A DNA stretch of 64,000 nt from Pseudooceanicola onchidii (GCF_004959925.1 NZ_SPUW01000001.1:372001-436000), one strand, 5' to 3'. Positions 29,231 through 40,672 are shown, numbered from the stretch's first letter. Numbers and translations are program-made. Notes: generated from the letters alone by a model not told the origin.

Positions 29231-29875
29231 ATGCTGGATTGGATCGAAAGCCACGCCACCCTGATCTCGGCCGGGGTGCAGATCGTCACGGCGCTTGTCT
29301 GGGTCGTCTATCTGCAGGTCTTCGTCGTCAGTTTCCGACGGCAGAGACGGTCGAACATCCTGATCAACCGGGTCGCGGGCAACCACGACCGGGGGCATCT
29401 GCTGGTCGGCAACATGGGGGCCGAGCCGATCTATGTCTCGGCCGTGATGGTCGAACCGCGCATCGGCGGTCAGTTGCGTCGCGCCATGGTCACCGACAGC
29501 CTGACCGGGTCGGACGGCCTGGCCGAGGATCAGGCGGTCAGCCAGTCCCGTCAGGGTCCGCTGAACAGTGCGGAAACCCGCGATATCGGGGCGCTTGGCG
29601 ATCTGCTGGATGTTGCGCTGGCCGACATGGGCTGCGCGGATCGGATGGACGAGGTCGATCAGGTGACGATCACCGCCGTCGCAGAAGGCACCTTTGACCG
29701 GCATCTCGTGGCCGGGCAGCGGGTGTTCGGCGTGCATCACGACGGCGACCGCCGCAGGTTCCTGCCAACGCAAAGCCAGACCCGGCAGATCCGCAGCCGC
29801 CGCGCCCGCCGGGCTCTGTCGGCGCGGCTGGACACCGCCCTGCGAGAAGAAGCCGAGGCGGTGCGATCGGGATGA
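29231..29875 (+). CDS. Membrane-anchored hypothetical protein
   Basis: A 214-residue protein with one N-terminal transmembrane segment (about residues 12-34, SAGVQIVTALVWVVYLQVFVVSF). A cytoplasmic or periplasmic domain of mixed alpha/beta character follows, with an Arg-rich C-terminus (QIRSRRARRALSARLD). No known domain is recognised. AAAGGAGCCGCC gives a strong ribosome binding site for ATG 29231. It is divergent from lolC and converges with the serine hydrolase gene. It is probably a real gene of Rhodobacterales with unknown role. Confidence 0.65.
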   Translation: MLDWIESHATLISAGVQIVTALVWVVYLQVFVVSFRRQRRSNILINRVAGNHDRGHLLVGNMGAEPIYVSAVMVEPRIGGQLRRAMVTDSLTGSDGLAEDQAVSQSRQGPLNSAETRDIGALGDLLDVALADMGCADRMDEVDQVTITAVAEGTFDRHLVAGQRVFGVHHDGDRRRFLPTQSQTRQIRSRRARRALSARLDTALREEAEAVRSG

Positions 29876-29884
29876 GGTGCGCCG

Positions 29885-30862
29885 TCAGGGCGCGTAGGCG
29901 ATCTGCACCATGGTGCGATCCAGGTCGGCCATCTCCTGCCCGGTGATGCAGGCGTCGTACCAGGCGGTCAGCGTCCAGCCAGAGCGCCAGTGCACGGCGT
30001 AGCTGCCAAGGTTCGGACCGTCGAGGAAGCAGAGCGCGCCGAAATGCCAGACATTCCGGCCGTCCCCCATGTCGCGCTGGATCATCCCCATGCCATAGCG
30101 GACGGGGCCGTCGATCACGACCTCGGGCAGGGTGGCCAGGCGGTCGGTCAGAACGCCGCCGGGGCCGAAGGCATGATCGACGAACCGGGCATAGTCGCCC
30201 ATGGTCATCTGCCAGCCGCCCCAGGGCATGTAGGCCGCGAAGCGATCCGACGGTGCGCCGGACACGCCGACGGGATCCAGCACGCGGGCCCGGCAGGCGT
30301 CGGTGTAGGGCATACCGGCAACGGCTTCGATCACCGTGCCAAGGACGGCATAGTTTTCGTTGGAATAGTAATAGCTTCGCCCACCCGTCAGCCGGGCGGG
30401 ATCCAGTGCGCGGGGGGTGATTTCTGCCCACCTCGGGTCTGGCCGATCCTTCCAGAAGGCCATCGGGCCCTGGGTATAGTCCTTCTGCAGCCCGGTCGCA
30501 TGGCTCAGCAGGTCACCGATGGTGACGGGGGCGGCATCGGGCAGGTCCAGCACCGCACCTGCGCGGCTGTCGTAGGCAAGGCGCCCTTCGTCGACCAGTG
30601 CGGCGATGCAGGTGGCAGTGATGGCTTTCGACAGCGAGGCAAGGGGGACCGGATCATCGGCATCGCGCCCGCGCGCCCACGTGGCGACAGGCTGGCCGTT
30701 GTAGCGCAGGGCGAGGACGCCGGTCCGGGCACCGACCTGATCGAGCCAGCCGTCAAAGGCCGCCTCGAAGGCCGGAACCCTGTCCATGGCTGCGGCGTCC
30801 GCCAAGCCCTCGCTTCGGGCGACCGTGGCGGTCAGAGCGAGGACAAGGACCAGACGCAGCAT
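29885..30862 (-). CDS. Serine hydrolase, beta-lactamase/class C-like
   Basis: A 325-residue exported protein: signal peptide about 1-18 (MLRLVLVLALTATVARSEG) and a beta-lactamase-related fold. The catalytic SxxK is SLSK (Ser76-Lys79) and the YxN motif is YSN (Tyr166-Asn168). The family covers class C beta-lactamases, D-alanyl-D-alanine carboxypeptidases and esterases; lack of a clear KTG box leaves the substrate open. The ATG at 30862 lies five bases after the proS stop, so it is probably transcribed with proS. Confidence 0.87.
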   Translation of the reverse strand: MLRLVLVLALTATVARSEGLADAAAMDRVPAFEAAFDGWLDQVGARTGVLALRYNGQPVATWARGRDADDPVPLASLSKAITATCIAALVDEGRLAYDSRAGAVLDLPDAAPVTIGDLLSHATGLQKDYTQGPMAFWKDRPDPRWAEITPRALDPARLTGGRSYYYSNENYAVLGTVIEAVAGMPYTDACRARVLDPVGVSGAPSDRFAAYMPWGGWQMTMGDYARFVDHAFGPGGVLTDRLATLPEVVIDGPVRYGMGMIQRDMGDGRNVWHFGALCFLDGPNLGSYAVHWRSGWTLTAWYDACITGQEMADLDRTMVQIAYAP

Positions 30863-30867
30863 CGCGA

Positions 30868-32205
30868 TCAGAGCGCGGCGTAGATCGCCGCGACGCGTTT
30901 GACGGCCTCTTCGGGCGACAGTTCCTCGCTTTCGCCGGTGCGGCGCGAGGTCAGTTCGACCACCCCGTTCTTGAGCCCGCGCGGGCCGACGGTGATCCGC
31001 CAAGGCAGGCCGATCAGGTCCATCGTCGCGAACTTGCCGCCCGCGCGTTCGTCGCGGTCGTCGTACAGCGGTTCAAGCCCGAGCGCGGTGAAGGCGTCAT
31101 AGAGCGACTGGCACGCCGCGTCCGCCTCGTCATCGCCCTGCTTGAGGTTCACGATGCCGACGTGGAAGGGGGTCACGCCCTCGGGCCAGATGATGCCCTT
31201 GTCGTCATGGCTGGCCTCGATGATCGCGCCCAGCAGACGCGACACGCCGATCCCGTGCGAACCCATGTGCAGCGGGGCTTTCTCGCCCTCGGCGGTCTGG
31301 ACGTAGGCGCCCATCTTTTCCGAATACTCGGTGCCGAAATAGAAGATCTGGCCGACCTCGATCCCCCGGGCCGAGCGGCGCCGCTCTTCCGGGATCTCGT
31401 TGAAGACGGCTTCGTCATGGGTTTCGTCGGTGCGGGCATAGCGCGAGGTGAACTCTTCCAGCACGGCCTGGCACTGGGCCTTGTCGTTCGGGTCGACCTC
31501 GCGGTCGCCGAAGGTCAGGTCGGTGATCGCGCTGTCGTAGAAGACCTCCGACTCGCCGGTGTCGGCCAGCACGAGGAATTCATGGGTGTAATCGCCGCCG
31601 ATCGGGCCGCTGTCGGCCCGCATCGGGATCGCCTGAAGGCCCATGCGTTCATAGGTGCGCAGGTAGCTGACCAGGTGGCGGTTGTAGGCGTGCAGCGCGT
31701 CTTCCTTCGTCAGGTCGAAGTTGTAGCCGTCCTTCATCAGGAATTCGCGGCCGCGCATGACGCCGAAGCGGGGGCGGACCTCGTCACGGAATTTCCACTG
31801 GATGTGGTAGAGCGTCAGCGGCAGCGCCTTGTAGGAGGTGACGTAGTTGGCGACGATCTCGGTGATCATTTCCTCGTTCGTCGGGCCGTACAGCATCTCG
31901 CGGTCGTGGCGGTCCTTGATGCGCAGCATCTCGGGGCCGTAGGCGTCATAGCGGCCGGACTGGCGCCAGAGATCGGCTGATTGCAGCGTCGGCATCAGCA
32001 TCGGGATGTGGCCGACGCGCTGCTGTTCCTCGTGCACGATGTTCTCGATCTTGCGCAGGACCTTGAAGCCGAGAGGCAGCCAGGAATAGATGCCGGCCGA
32101 CTGCTGGCGGATCATGCCGGCGCGCAGCATGTAGCGGTGGCTGACGATCTGGGCGTCGGCGGGGGTTTCCTTGAGAACGGGCAGGAAGTAGCGGCTCAGG
32201 CGCAT
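30868..32205 (-). CDS. proS: Prolyl-tRNA synthetase, short alphaproteobacterial type
   Basis: A 445-residue class II synthetase that charges tRNA-Pro. It lacks the large editing insertion found in the 570-residue bacterial form, as is normal for alphaproteobacteria and mitochondria. Class II motifs are visible: motif 1 region [17 protein letters not shown], motif 2 around [21 protein letters not shown], and motif 3 [13 protein letters not shown], followed by the anticodon-binding domain. The ATG at 32205 has AAAGGA; an upstream frame of 20 codons is rejected. It is followed closely by the serine hydrolase gene. Confidence 0.96.
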   Translation of the reverse strand: MRLSRYFLPVLKETPADAQIVSHRYMLRAGMIRQQSAGIYSWLPLGFKVLRKIENIVHEEQQRVGHIPMLMPTLQSADLWRQSGRYDAYGPEMLRIKDRHDREMLYGPTNEEMITEIVANYVTSYKALPLTLYHIQWKFRDEVRPRFGVMRGREFLMKDGYNFDLTKEDALHAYNRHLVSYLRTYERMGLQAIPMRADSGPIGGDYTHEFLVLADTGESEVFYDSAITDLTFGDREVDPNDKAQCQAVLEEFTSRYARTDETHDEAVFNEIPEERRRSARGIEVGQIFYFGTEYSEKMGAYVQTAEGEKAPLHMGSHGIGVSRLLGAIIEASHDDKGIIWPEGVTPFHVGIVNLKQGDDEADAACQSLYDAFTALGLEPLYDDRDERAGGKFATMDLIGLPWRITVGPRGLKNGVVELTSRRTGESEELSPEEAVKRVAAIYAAL

Positions 32206-32300
32206 GGGGGTGTCCTTTGGATCGGCATTCCCAAGCGGTTTACTGGCGCGGCATGTGTGAGACAAGGGGCGGCGCGTCCCGGCGCACCGCCATCCCGCGT

Positions 32301-33596
32301 TCAGTAGGCGAGCCGGAAGTAGGGCACCTCGAAGTTGTCTTCCATCCCCGCGCCGCAGAATCCCATGGTCATGTTCGACGTCCCCGAGATCGTGCTGCCC
32401 GAGATGATCGAGGCCCCCTGGATGCCGCCCGCGTTGGCCGCGAAGGACACGGCCTTTTTCGCGATCACCTGGCCGCCGAAGAACCGCAGGTCACTGGGCA
32501 CGTCCATGCCGCCGTAGGTGATGATCTGCGCGCCACCCCCTTCGGCACAGTTGTCGTTCTTGCCGATCTGAAGCGAAGAGGCCGCATAGATGCTTTTGTT
32601 GTCGGTCGACCGGCTGAAGACCACGCTGTCTTCAAGCGTCACGCCATTGCCGAACTTCACCGGACAGTCGGTGACGATGACCACGTATTGCAGAACGGTG
32701 CCGGCGGTGATCTGGATGTCGTGGTTGCTGCAGCTGACCCGGTGCACCCGCCCCGGCACAAAGTCGGATGCGTCAAGCTTCCAGTCCGTCAGCACGACCG
32801 GCGCCGCACCCGAGATATAGTCGGGCAGGAAGGCGCCCGAGGCGAGGTACAGATCGTCGTAGATCCGGTCGATCTGGCCCAGCACGCGCAGGCGGTAGTA
32901 CCCGTTGCGCAATGCCGCCTGCAGGCCTTCGTTGGTCACGAAGCCCGAGCGGGGCAGGTCGATTTCGCTGGAATCGGGCATCGACACGACCGTGCCCGCC
33001 TCCCAGGTGTTGTTCGAGTTGACCGAGACATAGCGGTTGGAATGCACGCAGAAGCCGTTTTCGAACCCGTTGTTCGATTGGATGTCGACCACGTCCTCGC
33101 CGATGAAGCCTTCGCGGAAGCAGGGCGGTTCGAAGGCGACGAAGATCGCCTGCGCCGACAGGTCCCAGAAGGGCCGGTCGATCATCCGGAACAGGTAGGC
33201 CGCCACCGAATTGCCGCGCGCCGCCGTGCGCCCCGGCCGGACCCGCACGGCCGACATCGAATAGGGGTTCGGCGTGAAGGTCCTGGTCGCGTAGTCCCAG
33301 TATCCGAATTCGACATCCTCGGTGCGCAGCACGGCCCCGTAGGAGGCCTGCGGCATCGAATGCTGGGCCAGTTCGACCGCCTTGATCTTGGCCGAGCTCG
33401 CCGAATTGCGTTCGCGATGATACAGCGCCGCATGGGCCGCCGCATCCGCCGCGACCTGCAACTGGTTGCGCGCGGCCAGAAGGTGGCTGAAGTCCACCGC
33501 GAGCGCACTGACGGCCAGGATCCCGGCCAGCAGGTACAGCGACAGAAGCGTGATGCTGCCGCGATCGTCCCGTCCAAGGCGAAGCAAGCGGCGCAT
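32301..33596 (-). CDS. TadG-like pilus assembly protein with large C-terminal region
   Basis: A 431-residue protein beginning with a short basic leader ([14 protein letters not shown]), then the hydrophobic segment [44 protein letters not shown], the TadE/TadG pseudopilin-like N-terminus. The remaining 350 residues are extracellular or periplasmic, rich in beta structure and Asn/Ser/Gly, with several cysteine residues (CFREG, FCVHSN, SCSNHD, DCPVKF). The start lies two bases after the stop of the TadE-like gene. No tad ATPase, prepilin peptidase or secretin genes are nearby, so the pair is orphan and may use a Tad system elsewhere in the genome. Confidence 0.8.
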   Translation of the reverse strand: MRRLLRLGRDDRGSITLLSLYLLAGILAVSALAVDFSHLLAARNQLQVAADAAAHAALYHRERNSASSAKIKAVELAQHSMPQASYGAVLRTEDVEFGYWDYATRTFTPNPYSMSAVRVRPGRTAARGNSVAAYLFRMIDRPFWDLSAQAIFVAFEPPCFREGFIGEDVVDIQSNNGFENGFCVHSNRYVSVNSNNTWEAGTVVSMPDSSEIDLPRSGFVTNEGLQAALRNGYYRLRVLGQIDRIYDDLYLASGAFLPDYISGAAPVVLTDWKLDASDFVPGRVHRVSCSNHDIQITAGTVLQYVVIVTDCPVKFGNGVTLEDSVVFSRSTDNKSIYAASSLQIGKNDNCAEGGGAQIITYGGMDVPSDLRFFGGQVIAKKAVSFAANAGGIQGASIISGSTISGTSNMTMGFCGAGMEDNFEVPYFRLAY

Positions 33597-33598
33597 CC

Positions 33599-33991
33599 TC
33601 AGTACTCCATGAAGTGCTGGGACGAGATGTTGATGGTGATGTCCATCAGGTCGTCGACCACATGCGGCATGAACAGCGTCGACACCCGGTAGCTGACCGA
33701 AGAGGTCACGACCCCGTCGTCGATGCTGGTCGTCACCAACGCCTCGGGGGCGAAGGTGGCGATCTTGTCGGCGATGTAGCTGCGCGTCTGATCGGCGGTC
33801 TGCATGTATCCGGTCGACAGGATCCGGTTCGCGTTCTGCACGACCCTGAAGGCCTGGTTCTTCTGGAACAGCACCAGCGTGGTGTTGAGGATCATGACCA
33901 GCACCCACACGAAGATGGGCAGCCAGATCAGGGTTTCGATGGTCGCCGACCCCTCTTCCGAGGTGCGGAAGCGCTTGAGCAGTTGTTTCAT
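33599..33991 (-). CDS. TadE-like pseudopilin-family protein
   Basis: A 130-residue protein. After a basic leader (MKQLLKRFRTSEEGS) comes the TadE-type hydrophobic helix ATIETLIWLPIFVWVLVMILNTTLVLF with the conserved Glu early in the helix, then a soluble C-terminal domain. TadE/TadF proteins are minor pseudopilins processed by a TadV-type peptidase and needed for Flp pilus assembly. The ATG at 33991 has a GGGGGA/GGGA leader. It is followed by the TadG-like gene after two bases, a tight two-gene operon. Confidence 0.8.
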   Translation of the reverse strand: MKQLLKRFRTSEEGSATIETLIWLPIFVWVLVMILNTTLVLFQKNQAFRVVQNANRILSTGYMQTADQTRSYIADKIATFAPEALVTTSIDDGVVTSSVSYRVSTLFMPHVVDDLMDITINISSQHFMEY

Positions 33992-34458
33992 TCCCAGGTC
34001 CCCCGGACGTTCTTCGCCCGTTTCCAAGGCTGCCAGAGTCGTTGCGAAAAAAGGCGCAAGGGTGGCGGAAAGACGCGCGCCTTAAGACTTACGCAAGAAA
34101 TTGGAGGGAATTGTTTCTGGTTAATGGAAGGTTAAGCCGGGGAAGTAACCTTTGTGCCGTAACGCGATTGCGGCGGGTGCGTGACGCGTTTCGGCGTCAG
34201 GGGTGCAGGGCGATTCTCGGGCAATCGGGCGGGATTGCGGCAACCGTCGGCCGCGGACAATGGACGGCTGGGATCGGGTGCCCCATTTGTGGCGTGGCAA
34301 TTGCCGTGGATTCACTGCGCGGTGTCTGGCGCGCGCCCGGGCAGCGGCCCGGCGTGGCGTCCGACAAACGAAACCGCCCCGGCCGATGGTCGGGGCGGTG
34401 TGATGTGCAGGGATTTCCCTCCGTCAGAGTCGTGACTCGCGCAGGGCGTCCGCCGGAC
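33992..34458. other. Intergenic region between parE and the TadE/TadG operon
   Basis: 467 bases without a supported gene. The left part is the promoter region for the TadE operon and is relatively AT-rich around 34090-34150. The parE terminator lies at 34363-34399. A very long antisense frame crossing this region is a high-GC artefact. Confidence 0.55.
34363..34399 (-). terminator. Rho-independent terminator of parE
   Basis: On the minus strand the stem ACCGCCCCG (34391-34399, reverse) / CGGGGCGGT (34373-34381, reverse) has a 9-base loop and is followed by TTCGTTTG. It lies about 60 bases after the parE stop. Confidence 0.8.
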
Positions 34459-36417
<1,959 letters not shown>

Positions 36418-36531
36418 GGACTGCTCTTTGCTGGATTGGCCCGCATTATGGCAGAGCAGCCCACGGGGACACAAGCACTGGTGGTGCGGCGCAGGCCATC
36501 ACCGGCGCATTGCGATGAAATGACCCGAGAT

Positions 36532-37185
36532 TCAGCGCGAAAGCTCGTCTGCCAGCGGCTCGAACGCGGGCCAGAGGCGCTGGAACTCGGTCATCAGGGC
36601 GTCGGGCAGGTCGGACTCGGGGCGGGGCAGGGTGCGGAACAGGGCCATCCCCTTGCGCCTGAGGAAATCCGCCTGCGGGTGATCCTGCGCGTAGGGCGGG
36701 GGGACGCGCTTCAACGCGGCCTCGCGCATGGTGGCGCCGCGATCCAGCTGCGCGTTCAGGCCTGCCGCGATGTCCTCTCCGGCCGGGCCTGCCATGGTTT
36801 CGCGCCAGCGGGTCAGCGCGTCGCCGTCGAAGCCCATGAAGCCGGCGCCGACTCGGACCGTCGTCGTCTCGATCCCGAAGAACCAGCCCAGGGGGGCGAC
36901 GCCGCCAGAGGGCGCGTACCACAGCATGTGCATGTAGTCCTTGTAGGGTGGCATCCCCTTGGCGAACCGCAGGTCGCGGTTGATCCGGAACAGCTTGGTC
37001 GTCACGTTGCCGCCGGTCATCTGGCCCAGTCGCGGGGCCAGGGTCTCAAGCAGCAGTTCGGCCGGGCGTTTGAGATTCGCCAGGTATTCCTCCTTGTGCG
37101 CGTCGTACCATTCCTTGGTATTGTCCGCGGACAGGCGGCAGCAGAAATCCTGCGCCTCCGGAATCAGCCGGTCGAATGCGTCCAT
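36532..37185 (-). CDS. DUF2461 domain-containing protein
   Basis: A 217-residue soluble protein covering the whole DUF2461 family domain: LSADNTKEWYDAHKEEYLAN at the start, FRINRDLRFAKGMPPYKDYMHMLW in the middle and RWRETMAGPAGEDI later. The family is widespread in bacteria and fungi with no known biochemical role. The ATG at 37185 has an AGGGGA ribosome binding site; the 13-codon extension is rejected. Upstream of parE on the same strand with a 114-base gap. Confidence 0.88.
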   Translation of the reverse strand: MDAFDRLIPEAQDFCCRLSADNTKEWYDAHKEEYLANLKRPAELLLETLAPRLGQMTGGNVTTKLFRINRDLRFAKGMPPYKDYMHMLWYAPSGGVAPLGWFFGIETTTVRVGAGFMGFDGDALTRWRETMAGPAGEDIAAGLNAQLDRGATMREAALKRVPPPYAQDHPQADFLRRKGMALFRTLPRPESDLPDALMTEFQRLWPAFEPLADELSR

Positions 37186-37284
37186 GGGTCTGTCCCCTGC
37201 TGTGTCCCCCCACTGTGGCCGCAATGACCTGTCAGGCCAAGTATTCTATCGCAGAGGGTCGTCCGGGCGCGTCGGGCTGAACAC

Positions 37285-38163
37285 TTAGGGGGCGGTGGCC
37301 AACCAGCCGCGAATGATCTGCGCGACCTCGTCAGGGCGCTGGTGCACGATCCAGTGGTCGGCCTGGTCCATCTCGACCCGGGTCAGCGCGTCGCAATAGG
37401 TCTCGAGCCCCTTGGTCGAGGACGGCAGAAGCGCCGTGTCACCCAGCCCCCAGATCAGCAGGTGCGGCATCCGCACGCGGAACTTGTCGGTCGGGAAGGG
37501 CCGCACCTCGGCGCGCTCTCCGGTCTTCGGCACGACAAGCGAGGTCGCGCGATACCAGTTGAGCATGCCGGTCAGGCGCCCGGGGCGGGACCATTCCGTC
37601 AGGTAGTCCTGCGCCAGGTCCTCGGTCATCCAGGACATGTCCATGTCTTCCGCAAACAGCCGCCGCAGCTTGTCGTACCCGTTGGCCGACAGCCGGTCCT
37701 CGGCATCGTCGCGGCGCAGGAAGGTCATGTATTGCGAGGCTTCGGTCTGCTTTCCCCCCATGGCCAGCGCACGCTGGAAGGGACCGGGATGCACACCGTT
37801 CAGGATCACCAGCCGGTCCACCAGGTCGGGCCGCGCCATCGCCAGACCGTAAGCCACGGCCGACCCCCAGTCGTGGCCGACCACCGTCACGGGGCCGCCG
37901 ATCTGGTCGATCAGCGCCACCATGTCGCCGACAAGTTCGGCCAGCTTGTAGGCCTCGACCTCTTGCGGGGCATAGCTTTGGCCATAGCCGCGCTGGTCGG
38001 GTGCAATGCAGCGATAGCGATCCCCCAGCCGCCCGGCCAGCCCTTCCCAGGCCCTGCCATATTCCGGGAAGCCATGAAGCATCAGCAGGACGGGCGCGGT
38101 TTCCTCACCCCATTCCCTGAGGTGAAAATCTTGGCCGTTCAGTTGAATCGTTCTCTCGCGCAT
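37285..38163 (-). CDS. Alpha/beta hydrolase, epoxide hydrolase/haloalkane dehalogenase-like
   Basis: A 292-residue alpha/beta hydrolase. The oxyanion-hole motif LHGFPEYGRAWEGLA, the acid nucleophile elbow GHDWGS (Asp in place of Ser) and the terminal DQADHWIVHQRPDEV with its catalytic His are those of soluble epoxide hydrolases and haloalkane dehalogenases. It would open epoxides or cleave halides by a covalent aspartyl ester; the true substrate is unknown. The start ATG 38163 lacks a strong ribosome binding site. Divergent from ridA. Confidence 0.87.
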   Translation of the reverse strand: MRERTIQLNGQDFHLREWGEETAPVLLMLHGFPEYGRAWEGLAGRLGDRYRCIAPDQRGYGQSYAPQEVEAYKLAELVGDMVALIDQIGGPVTVVGHDWGSAVAYGLAMARPDLVDRLVILNGVHPGPFQRALAMGGKQTEASQYMTFLRRDDAEDRLSANGYDKLRRLFAEDMDMSWMTEDLAQDYLTEWSRPGRLTGMLNWYRATSLVVPKTGERAEVRPFPTDKFRVRMPHLLIWGLGDTALLPSSTKGLETYCDALTRVEMDQADHWIVHQRPDEVAQIIRGWLATAP

Positions 38164-38282
38164 GGCCGCACCGTGCAGGCCATGGCCCGGGGGGGCAAGG
38201 CGGAATTGGTTAACAGTCTGTATTTCCAGATTTCGCAATGGCGGCGGTGATTTGCCGGTTGATCGCAAAGTATCGGCGGGTT

Positions 38283-38335
38283 CCTGACAGGATGCTGTCA
38301 GGAGGGGTGTGGTTTCTGGTGTCAGACACCAAACC
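38283..38335 (+). promoter_or_regulatory. Two adjacent palindromes upstream of ridA
   Basis: CCTGACAG-GATG-CTGTCAGG (38283-38302) and TGGTGTC-A-GACACCA (38317-38331) lie 18-66 bases before the ridA ATG. The second is a 15-base odd palindrome of the TGGT...ACCA kind bound by GntR/FadR-type repressors, so operator function is plausible. As RNA both could form hairpins. Confidence 0.45.
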
Positions 38336-38348
38336 GAAAGGACATTTC

Positions 38349-38744
38349 ATGGAACGCACCGCAATCAACCCCTGGGACTGGTCGCTCAAGGTCGGCTACA
38401 ACCAGGCCGAGATCGTCACAGGCGCGACCCGCCAGATCACCGTCTCGGGCCAGACCTCGGTCAATGCCGCCGGAGAGGTGCAGCACCCGGGCGACATGCG
38501 GGCACAGCTGGCGCTGGCGCTCGACAACCTGGCGGCGGTGCTGGACGCCGCGGGTGCCGGGCCGCGCGACGTGACGCGGCTGGGGATCTACACCACGGAC
38601 ATGGAGCAGGCGATGGCCAACTTCGACCTGCTGGGCGCGCGCTTCGGGGCGCAGGGGGCCACCCCGCCGACGACCCTGCTGGGGGTCGCGGCGCTGGCCA
38701 TGCCCGGCCTGATGATCGAAATCGAGGCCACCGCCGCCACCTGA
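38349..38744 (+). CDS. RidA family protein
   Basis: A 131-residue RidA/YjgF-type protein. RidA enzymes hydrolyse reactive enamine/imine intermediates from PLP enzymes to ketones. The sequence has NPWDWSLKVGYNQAEIV, GQTSVNAAGEVQHPGDMRAQ and a C-terminal PTTLLGVAALAMPGLMIEIEATA, fitting one of the Rid subgroups. The usual Arg in the VARVQ-type motif is not obvious, so enzymatic deaminase activity is uncertain. ATG 38349 follows AAAGGA. It is preceded by two palindromes and convergent with the cyclase gene. Confidence 0.88.
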   Translation: MERTAINPWDWSLKVGYNQAEIVTGATRQITVSGQTSVNAAGEVQHPGDMRAQLALALDNLAAVLDAAGAGPRDVTRLGIYTTDMEQAMANFDLLGARFGAQGATPPTTLLGVAALAMPGLMIEIEATAAT

Positions 38745-38760
38745 TCGCCCGGGTTCCCAG

Positions 38761-38791
38761 CAAAAGCGGGCGGCCCCGAAGGACCGCCCGC
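38761..38791 (-). terminator. Terminator of the cyclase gene
   Basis: GCGGGCGG (38766-38773) pairs with CCGCCCGC (38784-38791). Read on the minus strand the stem is followed by TTTTGC, which makes it a Rho-independent terminator for the cyclase gene. It may also stop ridA transcription. Confidence 0.75.
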
Positions 38792-38816
38792 CACACCTGC
38801 CGCGCTCCGTAGCCTC

Positions 38817-39785
38817 CTACCGGATCGCGACCGGATTGATGATCATCTGAACGGCGCCGCGCACCTTGGCCTGGCCGAGCACGAACATGAACTCGGTCAC
38901 GCCATCGGCGGCCATCTCTTCAGTGACCATGTTTTCAAGGATGTAGATACCGTTGTGCGCCAGCAGGATCTGGTGCACCTCGAAGACGCCGACGCCTTCC
39001 TCGAAGGGCACGGCCTCAAGCCCCCAGGTGTCGGCCCCCACGGCAACCACGCCGATTTCCGCCAGGTATTCCGCGCCGGTCTTGCCCAGCCCCGGCTCGA
39101 CCGACCCATAGCGGGTGGCGTCGCGGGTTTCTTCCTTCAGCAGGTCCAGCCAGCCCGAGTGGAACAGCACCACGTCGCCTTCGCGGATCTCGACGCCCTG
39201 CTGCTCGGCGGCGGCCGTGATGTCTTCGCGCGTGTAGGCGGTGCCTTCGTCAAGGATGTCCTTGCCGTAGAACTTGGCCATGTTCAGCAGCACACCGCGC
39301 GTGACCATCGGCGGTACCTTTTCGATGCCCAACTTGGTCATCCCGTCGGCCATCACGAAGTCCGACCCCTTGTTGCCGTTGTAATAGGTGTGGTCGTCCC
39401 CGATATGGCCCAGCCCGTCGATCTGGCTGCCGATGCCCAGCCAGCCCATGAAGATGTCATCGTTATAGGTCGTGTTGGTCGGCCCGAGGCCCGAGTTGTT
39501 GACCTGACCCGGCTGCAGGATGGCGATCGACATCGACCGGGGCGCAAAGGCCGGGACCGAACTGTCCAGCGTCAGGCCAAGCGAATAGGTCTTGCCGGTC
39601 GTCACCAGCCCCGCCGCCGCCTTGGCGCGGTCCGGGGTCAGAAGGTTGGCTGCGCCGATTTCGTCATCCGGGCCGTATTTGCTTTTGGTCCAGTCCATGC
39701 TGGCGTGGCTTTCGGCAACCGCGCCGCCTGACAACAGCGCGCACAAAGCCAGTCCGGCCGCAGCCGGTTTCATCTTTGAAATCAT
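38817..39785 (-). CDS. Exported cyclase family protein (kynurenine formamidase-like)
   Basis: A 322-residue protein with signal peptide (MISKMKPAAAGLALCALLSGGAVAES). The PF04199 cyclase/formamidase fold shows in GSQIDGLGHIGDD, a variant of the HxGTHxD metal motif, and in VVLFHSGWLDLL and GVEVFEVHQILL-type segments. Family members are Mn/Zn-dependent hydrolases such as kynurenine formamidase and isatin hydrolase. Secretion and the altered metal motif make a standard tryptophan role unlikely. ATG 39785 has an AGCGGAGGAGA ribosome binding site. Confidence 0.88.
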   Translation of the reverse strand: MISKMKPAAAGLALCALLSGGAVAESHASMDWTKSKYGPDDEIGAANLLTPDRAKAAAGLVTTGKTYSLGLTLDSSVPAFAPRSMSIAILQPGQVNNSGLGPTNTTYNDDIFMGWLGIGSQIDGLGHIGDDHTYYNGNKGSDFVMADGMTKLGIEKVPPMVTRGVLLNMAKFYGKDILDEGTAYTREDITAAAEQQGVEIREGDVVLFHSGWLDLLKEETRDATRYGSVEPGLGKTGAEYLAEIGVVAVGADTWGLEAVPFEEGVGVFEVHQILLAHNGIYILENMVTEEMAADGVTEFMFVLGQAKVRGAVQMIINPVAIR

Positions 39786-40027
39786 GTGGTCTCCTCCGCT
39801 ATCTGTCACGCGGCCCGTCTCCTCCCGAAGGGCAATTCCCCCACGGGGCCGCGCACAGGACTGACCTTAGGTAAGCGCGGGGCCCTTGTCACGCCGCGGC
39901 GCGGCAGATCGGCGGGGCTCGGCGCCTGGGCGCGCGAGGTGGCACACCGATGGCAAACCCCGGCCTCGCGCAGCCGTGACACGCGCCCGATCTTGCCTGT
40001 CGCCCGCGCTCTGGCTAGGGCTTGCAC

Positions 40028-40672
40028 ATGCGCGCCTTTCTTCGCCTCTCGACGCTCTGCCTTGCCCTGACCGCCCCGGTCGGCCTGGCCGCGCATCCGC
40101 ATGTTTTCGTCGATACCGGCCTGACCCTGATCTTCGACAGTCACGGGCAGGTGACGGGGGTCGAGGTGACGTGGAAATACGATGATCTCTATTCGCTGCT
40201 GATCCTGCAGGACATGGGGCTGGACGACGACGGCGATGGCGTTCTGACCGAAGCCGAGAAGCCGCAGATCGACGGCTGGGACATGCAGTGGATGGAGGGC
40301 TACGAGGGCGACCTCTACCTCACCGACGCCACTGGCCAGCCGGTGGCCCTGGCCGCCCCCGTGCCGCTGTCGACCGATACGCAGGACGCCCGGCTGGTGT
40401 CGCGCCACCGCCGCGATCTGGTGACGCCCGTGCCCGCCGAGGGGCTGGTGCTGCGCGCCTTCGATCCCGAATTCTACACCGCCTATGACCTGACCCTGGG
40501 CGTGACCCTGCCACCCCCCTGCCAGGCCAAGGTTACGCGCCCCGATCAGGACACCGCCTATCGCGAGGCGCAGGATCTGATGTCGGAATTCCCCGAGGAT
40601 GCGGAAGAGGTGCCGTTGCTGGGCCATGTCTTTGCCGAGACGGTGACGATCACATGCGCGCCCGGGGGCTGA
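40028..40672 (+). CDS. DUF1007 periplasmic protein of a Ni/Co export pair
   Basis: A 214-residue exported protein. A signal peptide ends near LAAHPHVFVD, so the mature N-terminus would begin with His-x-His, a potential metal site. An EF-hand-like stretch DDDGDGVLTEAE follows near residue 75, and a C-terminal pair of cysteines is present (PPPCQAK, TITCAP). DUF1007 proteins are nearly always encoded next to NicO/RcnA-type permeases and are thought to be their periplasmic partner. The next gene starts inside this one (19-base overlap), supporting joint function in nickel/cobalt or zinc homeostasis. Confidence 0.85.
   Translation: MRAFLRLSTLCLALTAPVGLAAHPHVFVDTGLTLIFDSHGQVTGVEVTWKYDDLYSLLILQDMGLDDDGDGVLTEAEKPQIDGWDMQWMEGYEGDLYLTDATGQPVALAAPVPLSTDTQDARLVSRHRRDLVTPVPAEGLVLRAFDPEFYTAYDLTLGVTLPPPCQAKVTRPDQDTAYREAQDLMSEFPEDAEEVPLLGHVFAETVTITCAPGG

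Noticed and set aside
39840-40027. Cobalamin-type riboswitch before the DUF1007-NicO pair
   Set aside because: GGTGGCACACC and GGCAAACCCC look faintly like parts of a B12 box, but the conserved GCCACTG core and paired arms are not present.
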